A stretch of DNA of 64,000 nucleotides from Iamia sp963728655 (GCA_963728655.1 CAVSLD010000001.1:372001-436000); one strand, 5' to 3'; positions 35,122 to 44,430 are shown, counted from the first letter of the stretch. Numbers and translations: made by a program. Notes: generated from the sequence alone by a model not told the origin.

Positions 35122-36755
35122 GCACGGCCCGGGTCGACGAGGCGGGGGTGGGGGCGCCGTCGCGTGGACACGAGGGCGAGGCGACGGCCGGGACCGCGGC
35201 GCTGTCGCGTCTGGCGCTGCGCCTGGACCGGGTGAAGGTGGCGGTGTGGGTCGTGGCCCTCACCGCCATGGTCGGCGTCAGCGGGGCCAGCATCTTCGGG
35301 GCCTACGCCGATGAAGCCGCCCTGGCCCAGTACGCCACCACGGTCGAGGGCAGCTCCTCGCTCATCGCCCTCAGCGGACCGGCCGTGGGCCTCGACACCT
35401 TCGGCGGGCGCATCGCCTGGGAGATCTGGCAGTTCAGCATCGCCGTGGCCCTCATGGCCGTGTTCGCCGTCGTGCGCCGCACCCGGGCCGAGGAGGAGGC
35501 GGGCCGCACCGAGCTGGTACGGGCCACCGTCGTCGGTCGCCACGCCCACAGCGCGTCGGCGCTCGCCGTGAGCGTGGCGTCCAGCCTGCTGGTCGGCATC
35601 GGCTTCGCCCTGGTGCTCCTGGGTCTGGGTCTGCCCGTGGCCGGGTCGCTGCTGCTGGCCGTCGACTTCGCCGCCCTCGGGATCGTGTTCGCCGCCGTCG
35701 CCCTCGTCGCCGCCCAGGTGACCGAGCACACCCGCACCGCCACCGGCATGGCCTCGGCCGTGATCGCCGCCGCCTTCATCCTCCGGGCCCTCGGCGACGT
35801 GGGCAGCGGCACCCTGTCGTGGCTCTCGCCGTTCGGCTGGGTGCAGGCCACCCGGCCCTTCGCCGGCGACCGGTGGTGGCCCCTGGCCCTGTGCCTGGCC
35901 GCGACCGTCGCCCTGGTGGGTGCCGCCCTGCGGCTGGAGGCTCGGCGCGACGTCGGCGCCGGGCTGGTGCAGCCCCGCCCCGGTCCGCCCCGGGCGGCAC
36001 CCTCCCTCGACCGGCCGCTGGGCCTCGCCTGGCGGCTCCAGCGGGCCGGGCTGCTGGCCTGGGCCGGCGGCGTGGCCGTCGGCGGCCTGGCCTTCGGCTC
36101 GGTGGCGGCCAGCGCCGACGAGCTGGTGGGGGAGAACGAGGCCATCCGGGCCTACCTCGCCACCCTCGGCGGGGCCTCCCTGGCCGAGGTCTTCCTGGCC
36201 TCCGTCCTCGTCTACATCGCCCTGGTGGCCACCGGGTTCGCCCTCCAGGCCACGCTGCGGGCCCGGTCCGAGGAGGGCGCCGGCCGGGCCGAGTGGGTGC
36301 TGGCCGGCGGGGCGTCGCGACCCCGGTGGCTGGGCAGCCAGGTGCTCGTCGCCCTGGGCGGCACCGTGGTCGTGCTGGTCGCCGGCGGCCTCGGCACGGG
36401 GACGTCCTACGCCCTCGCGGTGGGCGACGCCGGCCAGGTCGTCCGCGTCGCCGTCGCCGCGCTGGCGTTCGTGCCCGCGGTGGCCCTGGTCGTGGGCGTG
36501 GCCGTGGCGCTCTACGGCCTCGCCCCCCGCGCCACGGCCCTGGTCTGGGCCCTGCTCGCCCTCAGCGTGTTCGTGGGGGTGCTGGCCGACGGTCTCGACC
36601 TGCCCCAGTGGGTGCGTGACCTCTCCCCCTTCGCCCACGTGCCCGGCGTCCCCGCCGTCGCCCTCGACGTGGTGCCCCTCCTCGTGCTGGGCGCCCTGGC
36701 CGTCGTCCTGCTGGGCGCCGGGATGGTCGGCTTCGCCCGTCGCGACGTGGGCTGA
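35118..36755 (+). CDS. ABC transporter permease, fused two-half membrane protein
   Basis: A 545-residue membrane protein with about twelve helices in two similar halves: each half has a long helix pair, an AEEEAGRTELVRA or SEEGAGRAEWVLA cytoplasmic motif (the conserved E-G/A-G-R-x-E of exporter permeases) and a terminal helix cluster. Such duplicated permeases of the polyketide/multidrug exporter type are common in actinobacteria and pair with a single ATPase, as here. The GTG start overlaps the ATPase stop. Confidence 0.88.
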   Translation: MSTARVDEAGVGAPSRGHEGEATAGTAALSRLALRLDRVKVAVWVVALTAMVGVSGASIFGAYADEAALAQYATTVEGSSSLIALSGPAVGLDTFGGRIAWEIWQFSIAVALMAVFAVVRRTRAEEEAGRTELVRATVVGRHAHSASALAVSVASSLLVGIGFALVLLGLGLPVAGSLLLAVDFAALGIVFAAVALVAAQVTEHTRTATGMASAVIAAAFILRALGDVGSGTLSWLSPFGWVQATRPFAGDRWWPLALCLAATVALVGAALRLEARRDVGAGLVQPRPGPPRAAPSLDRPLGLAWRLQRAGLLAWAGGVAVGGLAFGSVAASADELVGENEAIRAYLATLGGASLAEVFLASVLVYIALVATGFALQATLRARSEEGAGRAEWVLAGGASRPRWLGSQVLVALGGTVVVLVAGGLGTGTSYALAVGDAGQVVRVAVAALAFVPAVALVVGVAVALYGLAPRATALVWALLALSVFVGVLADGLDLPQWVRDLSPFAHVPGVPAVALDVVPLLVLGALAVVLLGAGMVGFARRDVG

Positions 36756-36802
36756 GGGACCGGGGGCCGGACCCGGCGGCGCCGCCACCGGGGGCGGGAT
36801 CC

Positions 36803-36918
36803 CGAAGTGGTGCGCGAAGGGGTCGTCCTGGCGACCTGGGCGTGCACCGGTTCGGGGGGTGGTCTCGAAGTGGTGCGCGTAGGGGTCGTCCTGGCGACCT
36901 GGGCGTTCACCGGTTCGC
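36803..36918. repeat. Tandem palindromic units, CGAAGTGGTGCGCG family
   Basis: Two head-to-tail copies with a 63-base period: CGAAGTGGTGCGCGAAGGGG followed by TCGTCCTGGCGACCTGGGCG, and the same with one A-to-T-type change (GCGTAGGGG). Each ends in CACCGGTTCG, so the unit ends are inverted (CGAA..GGTGC against GCACC..TTCG). It lies between the permease stop and the lipoprotein start. Confidence 0.75.
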
Positions 36919-36989
36919 AGGGGGGCCGACGCAGCGGGCCGGTGGGGCGGGGGCACTACCGTCGGTGGCCCACCAACCGGAGGACGGCG

Positions 36990-38429
36990 ATGAGGCGAGC
37001 AGCGGCGGTCGCGATGGCAGCGCTGCTCGTGCTGGGCCTGGCCGGGTGCGATCCCGACCGCTCCACAGTGTCGCGCCCGGGCCAGCCGGTGGTGCTCACC
37101 GGGGCCGACCTGGCCGGCCTGCGGGGCGCCGCACCCGGGCGCATCGTGGCCTTCCGCCACACCTACGCCGGTGACGTCCCCCACTGGACCCAGCTGCCGG
37201 TGCAGGTCGACCAGCGCAAGGTGGTCCCCTTCGGCACCGCGCCCGCAGCCAACGGCACGCCGGGAACCGGGGGCTCGGTCTACGGGAGCGGGTCGGGCGG
37301 GCCGACCGCGCTGCAGTACGCCGACCCCACCACGTTCGTGGGGGCCGACGGCGACCCCTCCTTCGATGCCGACGACGAGCTCGTGTTCATGGCCTCCGAC
37401 GCCGGCGGCCTGCCCCGGGGCGGCGACGAGAGCGAGCCCGCCGGCGTGGTCCCCGGCAGCGGCGTGCGGGTGGAGGTGAGCGACCCGCAGGGCGCGGGCC
37501 AGCTGGCCTGGGTGTTCCTGTTCGTGAGCGACGGCTCCCTCGACCCGTCGGCCGGGGTCGACTACGTGGACTACGACTTCGTCCTCACCAGCGGCTCCTA
37601 CAAGGGGACCTACCAGCGGTCCGAGGGCCCCAACCCCGAGACGTCGCGGGTCCGCACCGCCCTCTACGAGATCGGCTTCTCGGACCGCTGGATCGAGGAC
37701 GACTGGCGGGTCCACGCCGGCTCGTCCACCGGGGTCGACGTCCTCGACGGCCTGAAGGACCAGTTCGCGGTGTCCACCTGCGGACGCAGCAACCAGACCT
37801 TCGCCGACGCCGAGGGTGCCTTCGTGGCCAACATCGACGGACCGGTGCGGGCCATCCGGTCCTACGTCGGGGCCAACAGCGGGCCCCGCACCCAGCGCAC
37901 CCACAAGATGTACCGGGATCGGGAGTCCATCGTCACCGACCTGCGGGTCCACGAGATCCCCCAGATCATGGACTTCGTCGACTGGAGCGGCGCCGCCCGC
38001 GGCATGGTCTACCGGAGCTCGACGACCACCGGCGGCGTGACCATCGACGGCGCCGCCGACCGGGTCGCCTCCAGCCCGGCGACGTGGGAGATCGTCAGCG
38101 GTCCCCAGGGCGCGGTGTACACCCGCTCGGCCTTCACCACCACGGCGACGGGGCTCACCGAGACCTGGTTCCAGCGCGACCAGACCCACCCGCCCGAGAC
38201 CCAGTGCTGGGGCGACGACTCGTTCTTCGGTGCGGCCGGACCGATCCTGTCCGGCGGCATCCCCAACACCGACCCGGGTCTCGGTCGAGCCGCCATGCTC
38301 CGCAGCACCCGCACCGTCCAGTTCGTCGGTCCGACCTCCGACGGCGCCCGCACCGTCGCCGTGGCCCGAGCCCTCACCGCGGATCTGCAGCAGCCCCTGC
38401 GCACCTCCACCCTCCCGTACCGTCCGTAG
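36990..38429 (+). CDS. Putative secreted lipoprotein of unknown function
   Basis: A 479-residue protein with GGAGGA before its ATG. The N-terminus MRRAAAVAMAALLVLGLAGC is a lipoprotein signal peptide with lipobox L-A-G-C at residues 17-20, so it is probably anchored outside the membrane. The mature part is rich in Gly, Asp, Thr and aromatic residues and looks like an all-beta domain: IVAFRHTYAGDVPHWTQLPV, QVDQRKVVPFG, TFVGADGDPSFDADDELVFM (an acidic loop that may bind calcium) and GVDYVDYDFVLTSGSYKGTY. I do not recognise the family. The gene stands alone between repeat elements. Confidence 0.72.
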   Translation: MRRAAAVAMAALLVLGLAGCDPDRSTVSRPGQPVVLTGADLAGLRGAAPGRIVAFRHTYAGDVPHWTQLPVQVDQRKVVPFGTAPAANGTPGTGGSVYGSGSGGPTALQYADPTTFVGADGDPSFDADDELVFMASDAGGLPRGGDESEPAGVVPGSGVRVEVSDPQGAGQLAWVFLFVSDGSLDPSAGVDYVDYDFVLTSGSYKGTYQRSEGPNPETSRVRTALYEIGFSDRWIEDDWRVHAGSSTGVDVLDGLKDQFAVSTCGRSNQTFADAEGAFVANIDGPVRAIRSYVGANSGPRTQRTHKMYRDRESIVTDLRVHEIPQIMDFVDWSGAARGMVYRSSTTTGGVTIDGAADRVASSPATWEIVSGPQGAVYTRSAFTTTATGLTETWFQRDQTHPPETQCWGDDSFFGAAGPILSGGIPNTDPGLGRAAMLRSTRTVQFVGPTSDGARTVAVARALTADLQQPLRTSTLPYRP

Positions 38430-38451
38430 GGCTCGCGGGGCCGAGCCCTGC

Positions 38452-38502
38452 GGACCTTGGACGGGTGTCGTTGCCTGGCGCGAGCAGGCGTCCAAGGTTC
38501 GG
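38452..38502. repeat. 51-base palindromic repeat, CGAACCTTGGACG family (copy 2)
   Basis: The unit begins GGACCTTGGACGGGTGTCGT and ends GGCGTCCAAGGTTCG. It is the reverse-complement orientation of the copy at 32376-32426 and matches it at 47 of 51 bases. It lies between the converging lipoprotein and catalase genes; the rest of the 213-base spacer is GC-rich with no gene. Confidence 0.8.
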
Positions 38503-38642
38503 CCGAGCCCTGGTTCGCCGGGTCCGGGGGAGGGGGCGGGCCGACGCCGGGCGCGACACCGCCCCGGGGCGGGGGGAGGGGTGACCCGGGGCGGTGCCTG
38601 TGGCCTCGCCTGTGCGGGAGGCGGGCCAGGGTGGGGGGAGCG

Positions 38643-40160
38643 TCAGGCCTTGGCCTTGGCTCCCTTGCGGGCGGGGTTGTCCTGGTCGGCGGCCTTGGGG
38701 TCGGTCTCGTCGGCCTTGGACCGCACGCCGTCGGCGACCCGGTCGCCCAGGTCCTTGTCGACGTTGCGCCAGTAGGTGAAGGCCCGCTCCAGGACGGGCT
38801 CGGACACGCCGTTGAGCAGGTGGCCGACGATGTTGTCGACCAGGCGCTCGCGAGCGTCGTCGTCGAGGACCTCGCGGACCATGGTGCCGGCCTGGCCCCA
38901 GTCGTCGTCCTCGGCGTGGTCGACGTAGGAGGCCCGGACCATCTCGCCGTCGCTCTCCCAGCCGGCGGGCTCGCCGTAGCGGGCGGTGTCGGCCGCCGGG
39001 CCGCCGTAGGAGTTGGGCGCGTAGACCGGGTCCGACACGTTCTGCACCCGCATGGCGCCGTCCTTGCTGTAGCTGTGGACGGGCGCCTGGGGCGCGTTCA
39101 CCGGGATCTGGATGTAGTTCATGCCCAGCCGGGCGCGGTGGGCGTCGGCGTAGGCGAAGAGCCGGCCCAGCAGCATGCGGTCCGGGCTGGGCCCGATGCC
39201 GGGCACCAGGTTGTTGGGCTGGAAGGCGGCCTGCTCGATCTCGGTGTGGAAGTCGGTGGGGTTCCGGTCGAGGGTGAGACGGCCCACGTCGATCAGCGGG
39301 TAGTCGCCGTGGGGCCACACCTTGGTGAGGTCGAAGGGGTTGAACCGGTAGTCCTTGGCGTCCTCGAACGGCATGACCTGCACCTTGAGGGTCCAGGACG
39401 GGAACTCGCCGTCGGCGATGTGCTCGTAGAGGTCGCGGCGGTGGTAGTCGGTGTCGATGGAGGCCATCTGGTCGGCCTCGTGCTGGGTGAAGGTCTCGAT
39501 GCCCTGGTCGGTCTTGAAGTGGTACTTGACCCAGAACTTGTCGCCCTCGGCGTTGACCCACATGTAGGTGTGGGAGCTGTAGCCGTTCATGTGGCGCCAG
39601 GTGCGGGGGATGCCGCGGTCGCCCATGAGCCAGGTGACCTGGTGGGCGGACTCGGGGGAGAGGGTCCAGAAGTCCCACTGCATGTCGTGGTCGCGCAGGC
39701 CGTTGTCGGCCCGGCGCTTCTGCGAGCGGATGAAGTGCTGGAACTTCATCGGGTCCTTGACGAAGAAGACCGGCGTGTTGTTGCCGACCATGTCGTAGTT
39801 GCCCTCGCTCGTGTACATCTTCAGCGAGAAGCCGCGGGGGTCGCGCCAGGTGTCGGGGCTGCCCCGCTCGCCGGCCACGGTGGAGAAGCGGATGAGGGTG
39901 TCGGTCGTGGTGCCGGGCTGGAAGACGGCGGCCTTGGTGTACTGGCTGACGTCGTCGGTCACCTCGAAGTGGCCGAAGGCGCCGCTGCCCTTGGCGTGGG
40001 GCTGGCGCTCCGGGATGCGCTCCCGGTTGAACTGGGCCATCTGCTCGATGAGGTAGTGGTCCTGGAGCAGGATCGGACCGCCGGCACCGACGGTGAGGCT
40101 GTGCTCGTCGCTCTCGACCGGGATGCCGGCATCGGTGGTGGTGGGCTTGGCGTCGGTCAC
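38643..40160 (-). CDS. Monofunctional heme catalase
   Basis: A 505-residue clade 3 small-subunit catalase. The catalytic His lies in RIPERQPHAKGSGAFGHFEV, the distal Asn in NYDMVGNNTPVFFVKDPMKF, and the proximal heme Tyr in MLLGRLFAYADAHRARLGMN. TTTDTLIRFSTVAGERGSPD and DPRGFSLKMYTSEG are the usual blocks. The C-terminus is lysine-rich. It disproportionates hydrogen peroxide in the cytoplasm. GTG at 40160 follows GGAG and overlaps the stop of the Fur-family gene (GTGA), so regulator and catalase are one operon and the catalase is probably induced by peroxide or iron status. Confidence 0.95.
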   Translation of the reverse strand: MTDAKPTTTDAGIPVESDEHSLTVGAGGPILLQDHYLIEQMAQFNRERIPERQPHAKGSGAFGHFEVTDDVSQYTKAAVFQPGTTTDTLIRFSTVAGERGSPDTWRDPRGFSLKMYTSEGNYDMVGNNTPVFFVKDPMKFQHFIRSQKRRADNGLRDHDMQWDFWTLSPESAHQVTWLMGDRGIPRTWRHMNGYSSHTYMWVNAEGDKFWVKYHFKTDQGIETFTQHEADQMASIDTDYHRRDLYEHIADGEFPSWTLKVQVMPFEDAKDYRFNPFDLTKVWPHGDYPLIDVGRLTLDRNPTDFHTEIEQAAFQPNNLVPGIGPSPDRMLLGRLFAYADAHRARLGMNYIQIPVNAPQAPVHSYSKDGAMRVQNVSDPVYAPNSYGGPAADTARYGEPAGWESDGEMVRASYVDHAEDDDWGQAGTMVREVLDDDARERLVDNIVGHLLNGVSEPVLERAFTYWRNVDKDLGDRVADGVRSKADETDPKAADQDNPARKGAKAKA

Positions 40161-40633
40161 GGTGTGCTCCTGGGGGTGGGGGGCGGTTCGGTGGCGGGGG
40201 TGGTCGGGCGGCGGCTCGGCACGCGGGGCAGGTGCCCCAGTAGACGACCTCGGCCTCGTCGACCTCGTAGCCCTGGGTCTGCGAGGGTTCGAGGCAGGGG
40301 ACCTCGCCGACGGCGCAGTCGACGTCGGCCACGGCGCCGCAGGTGCGGCACACGAGGTGGTGGTGGTTGTCGCCGGTGCGGGTCTCGTAGAGGGCGGCGC
40401 TGCCGGCCGGCTCGATGCGGCGCACCAGGCCGACGGTGGTGAGGGCACGGAGGACGTCGTAGACGGCCTGGGTGGAGACGGTGCCGAGGTCGCTCGCGCA
40501 CGGCGCCGGCGATGGCGTCGGCTGCGGCGTGCGGCGTGTCGGCCAGGGCCCGCAGCGTGGCCAGGCGGGCGGCGGTGACCCGGAGGCCGGCGTCGCGCAG
40601 GACGTCGGCGGGATCAGGGGTCACGGTGGGCAC
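40157..40633 (-). CDS. Fur-family (FurA/PerR-like) regulator, two compensating frameshifts
   Basis: GTG at 40633 opens MPTVTPDPADVLRDAGLRVT. The winged helix begins AARLATLRALADTPHAAADA; one extra C near 40498 moves the reading to GTVSTQAVYDVLRALTTVGL and VRRIEPAGSAALYETRTGDN. The metal sites are present: NHHHLVCRTCGAVADVDC and the C-terminal CPAC. A second shift near 40225 returns to the first frame, which ends in TGA overlapping the catalase GTG. The repaired protein is about 158 residues. Position upstream of catalase is the FurA arrangement of actinobacteria, where the regulator represses itself and the peroxidase. Confidence 0.87.
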   Translation of the reverse strand: MPTVTPDPADVLRDAGLRVTAARLATLRALADTPHAAADAIAGAVRERPRHRLHPGRLRRPPCPHHRRPGAPHRAGRQRRPLRDPHRRQPPPPRVPHLRRRGRRRLRRRRGPLPRTLADPGLRGRRGRGRLLGHLPRVPSRRPTTPATEPPPTPRSTP

Positions 40634-40684
40634 GGGGAGGACCCTGCCCCGTCGAGACTGGAACGAACCAAGGAAAGGAGGTCT

Positions 40685-40700
40685 TCACCTCTGGAGGTGA
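40685..40700. promoter_or_regulatory. Perfect palindrome upstream of the Fur-catalase operon
   Basis: TCACCTCTGGAGGTGA, with seven-base arms, lies 52 bases upstream of the Fur-family start and 23 bases beyond the recQ stop on the same strand. An operator for the Fur operon or a recQ terminator stem both fit. It does not resemble the AT-rich FurA box of mycobacteria, so autoregulation through this site is only a guess. Confidence 0.45.
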
Positions 40701-40722
40701 GGAGCTCCGGCGCGGCCCCGGC

Positions 40723-42826
40723 TCAGCGCCGGGCCAGGGCCAAGGGGAGGACGGGGCCGGTGCCGGCCGGGCGGAGCAGGTGGGCGACCACCGTCATCGT
40801 CCAGCCCGAGTCCCAGGTGTCGTCGAGGACGAGGACGGGGCCCCGCCGGACGGTGGGGTCGGGGAGGGCGGCGCGGTCGACGGCGAAGGCGCCCCAGACG
40901 TTGCCCAGGCGGTGGGCCGAGTTCTGCTGGCGCGCTCTGCGGGGGTCCGGGTCGGACCCGGGTGAGCACGGGGTGGACCGGCAGCTTCCCCAGCGCGCCG
41001 AGCCGCTCGGCGGTGGCCTCCAGCAGCGGGCCGTGGGCCTCCGAGGGCACCCAGGTGACCCACGTGGGGCGGGCCTCCCACGGCCAGCGCTTCAGGGTGG
41101 CGGCGATGCCGTCGACCAGCTCGTCGTCGGGCGCGCCGGCGGCCAGGGCCGTGGCGACCACCGGCCACCAGCCGGCGTCGTCGACCCGGGCCAGGGCCCG
41201 GCCCTCCTCGGCCCGGACGTCGGCCTTGATGTTCCCCTTGGGCTCGGACAGGCCCCGGGCCCACTGCTTGCGGGGAGGGATGGCCACGTCGACGCCGCGC
41301 AGGTGCTCCACCGCCCGGCGCACGAAGGCGGGGTCGAGCTCGACCGGGTCGCCCTCGCCGGTGCACACCATGCAGCGCCCGCAGGGACCGAGGTCGGCGT
41401 CGGGGTCGTCGAGGCTGCGCCGGAGGAACTGCATGAGGCAGGAGCCGCCCCCGGCGTAGGTGACCATGGCGTCGGCCTCGTCGCGGCGGGCCGCCTCGAC
41501 CCGCTGCACCCGCTCGCGGTCGTAGGTCCACTCCCGGTCGGTGAGCACCCAGCCCCGCCCCTCCTTGGCCACCGCGCCGTCCACGTCGAGCACCTTCAGC
41601 AGGGTCTCCAGCCGGCCCCGGCGCAGGTCGACGGTGCGCTCCAGGTCGACCACCCCCACGGGCTCACCGCCCTCGCCGCCGATGGCGTCGAGCACCCGGC
41701 GGCACAGGTCCTCGGGCGGAAGGCCCACGGCGGCGAACCACGACCAGATGGCCCGGTCCTCCTCGCCGGGGAGCAGCCAGGCGTCGGCTCGGGGCACCGA
41801 GCGCCCGGCCCGGCCGACCTGCTGGTAGTAGGCGATGGGCGAGGGCGGGGCGCCGACGTGGAACACGAAGGTGACGTCGGGCTTGTCGACACCCATGCCG
41901 AGCGCCGAGGTGGCCACGAGGGCCTTGACCCGGTTGGCCTTGAAGTCGTCCTCCAGCCGCAGCCGGTCGTCGGGGTCGGTGGCCGAGGAGTAGGCGACCG
42001 CGTCGATGCCCTCGGCCCGCAGGTGCTCGGCCACCAGGTCGGTCTGGGCCACCGTCAGGCAGTAGACGATGCCGGTGCCCTCGATGGTGGGGATGCGCTG
42101 GGCCAGCCAGGCCAGGCGGTGGGCCATGGTGGGCAGGGCGGCCACGCCGAGGTGGAGCGACTCGCGGTCGAGGGTGCCCCGCAGCACGGTGACCCGGGCG
42201 CCCAGCTGCTCGGCCACGTCGGTGCAGACCCGCTCGTTGGCGGTGGCCGTGGTGGCCAGGACGGGCGTCTCGGGGGAGAGCCCGGCGATGGCGTCGCGGA
42301 TGCGCCGGTAGTCGGGGCGGAAGTCGTGGCCCCAGTCGCTGATGCAGTGGGCCTCGTCGACCACCAACAGGCCCAGCCCGGCCGACAGGCGGGGCAGCAC
42401 CCGACGGACGAAGCCGGGGTTGTTGAGCCGCTCGGGGCTGATGCAGAGCAGGTCGAGCTGGCCCGCCGCCACCTGCTCCTCGATGGCGTCCCAGTCGTCG
42501 AGGTTGGTGGAGTTGATGGTGGCCGAGCGCACGCCGAGGCGCTCGGCCGCGGCCACCTGGTCGCGCATGAGGGCCAGCAGGGGCGACACCACCAGGGTGG
42601 GCCCGTGGCCCGCCTCGCGCCGCAGCTTGGTGGCGATGAAGTAGATCGCCGACTTGCCGAACCCGGTGCGCTGGACCACCAGGGCCCGGCCGCCGTCGCC
42701 CGCGGCCACCTCGATGGCGGTGAGCTGGTCGGGCCGCAGCACGGCGTCGGGGCCGGCCAGCGCCTCCAGCAGCTCCTGGGCGCGCCCGGCCCGGTCGGCG
42801 GCGGTGGAGGTGGCGGTGGGCGACAT
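40723..42826 (-). CDS. RecQ-family ATP-dependent DNA helicase with C-terminal phosphoribosyltransferase-like domain, one frameshift
   Basis: ATG at 42826. Helicase motifs: LRPDQLTAIEVAAGDGGRAL (motif 0/Q), VVQRTGFGKSAIYFI (I), VVSPLLALMRDQV (Ia), LLVVDEAHCISDWGHDFRPD (II, DEAH, and RecQ aromatic loop), VLATTATANE (III), KALVATSALGMGVDKPD (V) and YYQQVGRAGR (VI). A zinc region is visible as C-G-R-C-x2-C. The C-terminal part (about 41310-40723) is not RQC/HRDC; after one extra G near 40945 it reads RQQNSAHRLGNVWGAFAVDR and GPVLVLDDTWDSGWTMTVVA, a ComF-like PRTase loop. The repaired protein is about 700 residues. It unwinds DNA in repair; the tail's role is unknown. Confidence 0.88.
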
Positions 42827-42903
42827 CGACCCATCCTCCCACCCCCCTGCGACACCCCGGTCGGTCAGCCCGTCCCGGGCCCGTCCGCCGGAGCGGGGTC
42901 CGG

Positions 42904-43815
42904 TCAGGAGCGGGCGGTCCGCGACGCCTGGCCGACGGGGACGACGTCGACCCGGCTGACGGCCGGTTCCCTGCCCACCAGGTCCTCCTCGATGCCGACG
43001 ACCATGCGCTCGACGTCGGCTGCGGTGAGGGCGTCGTCGACGTCGATGCGGGCCACGACCCAGACCTCGTCGGGGCCGGTGAAGGTCATCACCAGGTCGC
43101 GGACGTCGACGACGCCGGGCCACCCCATCAGTGCGTCGGTCACCCACTGCTTGCCCTCGGGGGAGACCTCCTCGCCCACGAGGAAGTCGCGGTTGCGCTC
43201 GACCAGGAACCAGGCGACGCCGGCCAGCACCAGGCCGATGCCGATGGAGGCCAGGCCGTCGGGGACCACGGAGTCGAGGCGCTGGTGGAGGGCCACGCCG
43301 ATGATCGCCAGCACGTTGCCGACCAGGGCGGCCGCGTCCTCGGCGAACACGGCCCGGGTGGTGGGGTCCGACGTGAGGTTGACGTGCTCGAGCAGCCGGC
43401 GATCGAGGTCGGCCGCCTCGGCCCGGAGCTGGCGGGCGGCCTGGGTGAAGGAGATGCCCTCCAGCACCAGGGCGATGCCGAGCACGACGTAGGCCACCGC
43501 GAACGCGGTCGCCGGCTCCGGGTCGAGCAGCTCGTGGATGCCCTGGAAGATGGCGATGACCGAGCCCACGACGAAGACGCCGATGGCGGCCAGCAGGGCC
43601 CAGAAGTAGGCCTCCCGACCGCGGCTGATGCGGCCCGGCTCGGCCCGGTTGCGCCCCCGCCGGTGGGAGACGAGGAGGAGGACCTCGTTGCCGGTGTCGG
43701 CCACCGAGTGCACCGTCTCGGCGAACATCGCCGAGGACCCGGTGATGGCCGCGGCCACCCCCTTGGCCACCGCGATCCCGGCGTTGGCGACCAGGGCGAT
43801 GACCACCGTCCGCAT
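42904..43815 (-). CDS. Cation diffusion facilitator (CDF) metal transporter
   Basis: A 303-residue membrane protein. TVVIALVANAGIAVAKGVAA and SSAMFAETVHSVADTGNEVL give helices 1-2 with the H-S-x2-D metal site; FAEDAAALVGNVLAIIGVAL gives the second site (D-x3 of helix 5). Six helices are followed by a cytoplasmic domain starting near WVTDALMGWPGVVDVRDLVM. The first-site residues read H-S-V-A-D rather than the Zn-typical H-x3-D spacing change, so Zn, Mn or Fe export are all possible. The ATG at 43815 is chosen; an upstream GTG would add about ten acidic residues. Confidence 0.9.
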   Translation of the reverse strand: MRTVVIALVANAGIAVAKGVAAAITGSSAMFAETVHSVADTGNEVLLLVSHRRGRNRAEPGRISRGREAYFWALLAAIGVFVVGSVIAIFQGIHELLDPEPATAFAVAYVVLGIALVLEGISFTQAARQLRAEAADLDRRLLEHVNLTSDPTTRAVFAEDAAALVGNVLAIIGVALHQRLDSVVPDGLASIGIGLVLAGVAWFLVERNRDFLVGEEVSPEGKQWVTDALMGWPGVVDVRDLVMTFTGPDEVWVVARIDVDDALTAADVERMVVGIEEDLVGREPAVSRVDVVPVGQASRTARS

Positions 43816-43987
43816 GCTCTCGCCGCCGGTCTCCTCGTCGTCCACGCCCCCTGCTCTACCCCCTGCGGGATCGGCTGTCGGATCTTTCGGGAAGAATCTC
43901 GCGCTCGCTGTCGAATCGGCGGCCCGTCGTTCGTGGACATCCCGGAGACCGGCACCGGGCCGGTCCGACCACCCAGGAGGAACACCG

Positions 43988-44362
43988 ATGACCCAGTACA
44001 TGCTCTCCGTCCACCACCAGGGCCCCGACGACCCCGCCTTCCAGGTGGGCCCCGAGGTGCAGCAGGCCATGTTCGAGGCGGTCGACGCCTTCAACACCGA
44101 GCTGCAGGCCGAGGGCGCGTGGGTGTTCGCCGGCGGGCTGGAGATGCCCGACACCGCCACCACCGTCCACGCCCACCAGGGCGACGAGGTGCTGCTCACC
44201 GACGGCCCCTTCGCCGAGACCAAGGAGTTCCTCGGCGGCTTCTGGGTGGTCGAGGCGGCCGACCTCGACGTCGCCCTGGAGTGGGCCCGCAAGGGCTCGG
44301 TGGCCTGCCAGGGCGCGGTCGAGGTCCGTCCCTTCCAGTCCGAGCCCGAACCCGAGGCCTGA
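43988..44362 (+). CDS. YCII-related (DGPF) domain protein
   Basis: A 124-residue protein: MTQYMLSVHHQGPDDPAFQV, GAWVFAGGLEMPDTATTVHA and VLLTDGPFAETKEFLGGFWV, the last being the D-G-P-F signature with the following E-T-K-E. Such proteins have a dimeric ferredoxin-like fold with a His/Asp site and are often linked to ECF sigma factors, which is not the case here. Function unknown. AGGAGG precedes the ATG. Confidence 0.92.
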   Translation: MTQYMLSVHHQGPDDPAFQVGPEVQQAMFEAVDAFNTELQAEGAWVFAGGLEMPDTATTVHAHQGDEVLLTDGPFAETKEFLGGFWVVEAADLDVALEWARKGSVACQGAVEVRPFQSEPEPEA

Positions 44363-44430
44363 GGCCCCGGCCGTGCGGCCGAGCGCCGCTTCCTCATCGC
44401 CCGCCGCGCCGCCCTCCCCTGAAGCCCCCC

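Noticed and set aside
38374..40425. 683-residue minus-strand open frame over the catalase gene
   Set aside because: Only its first 80 residues (the Fur metal-binding part) are protein-like; the rest is an out-of-frame shadow of catalase.
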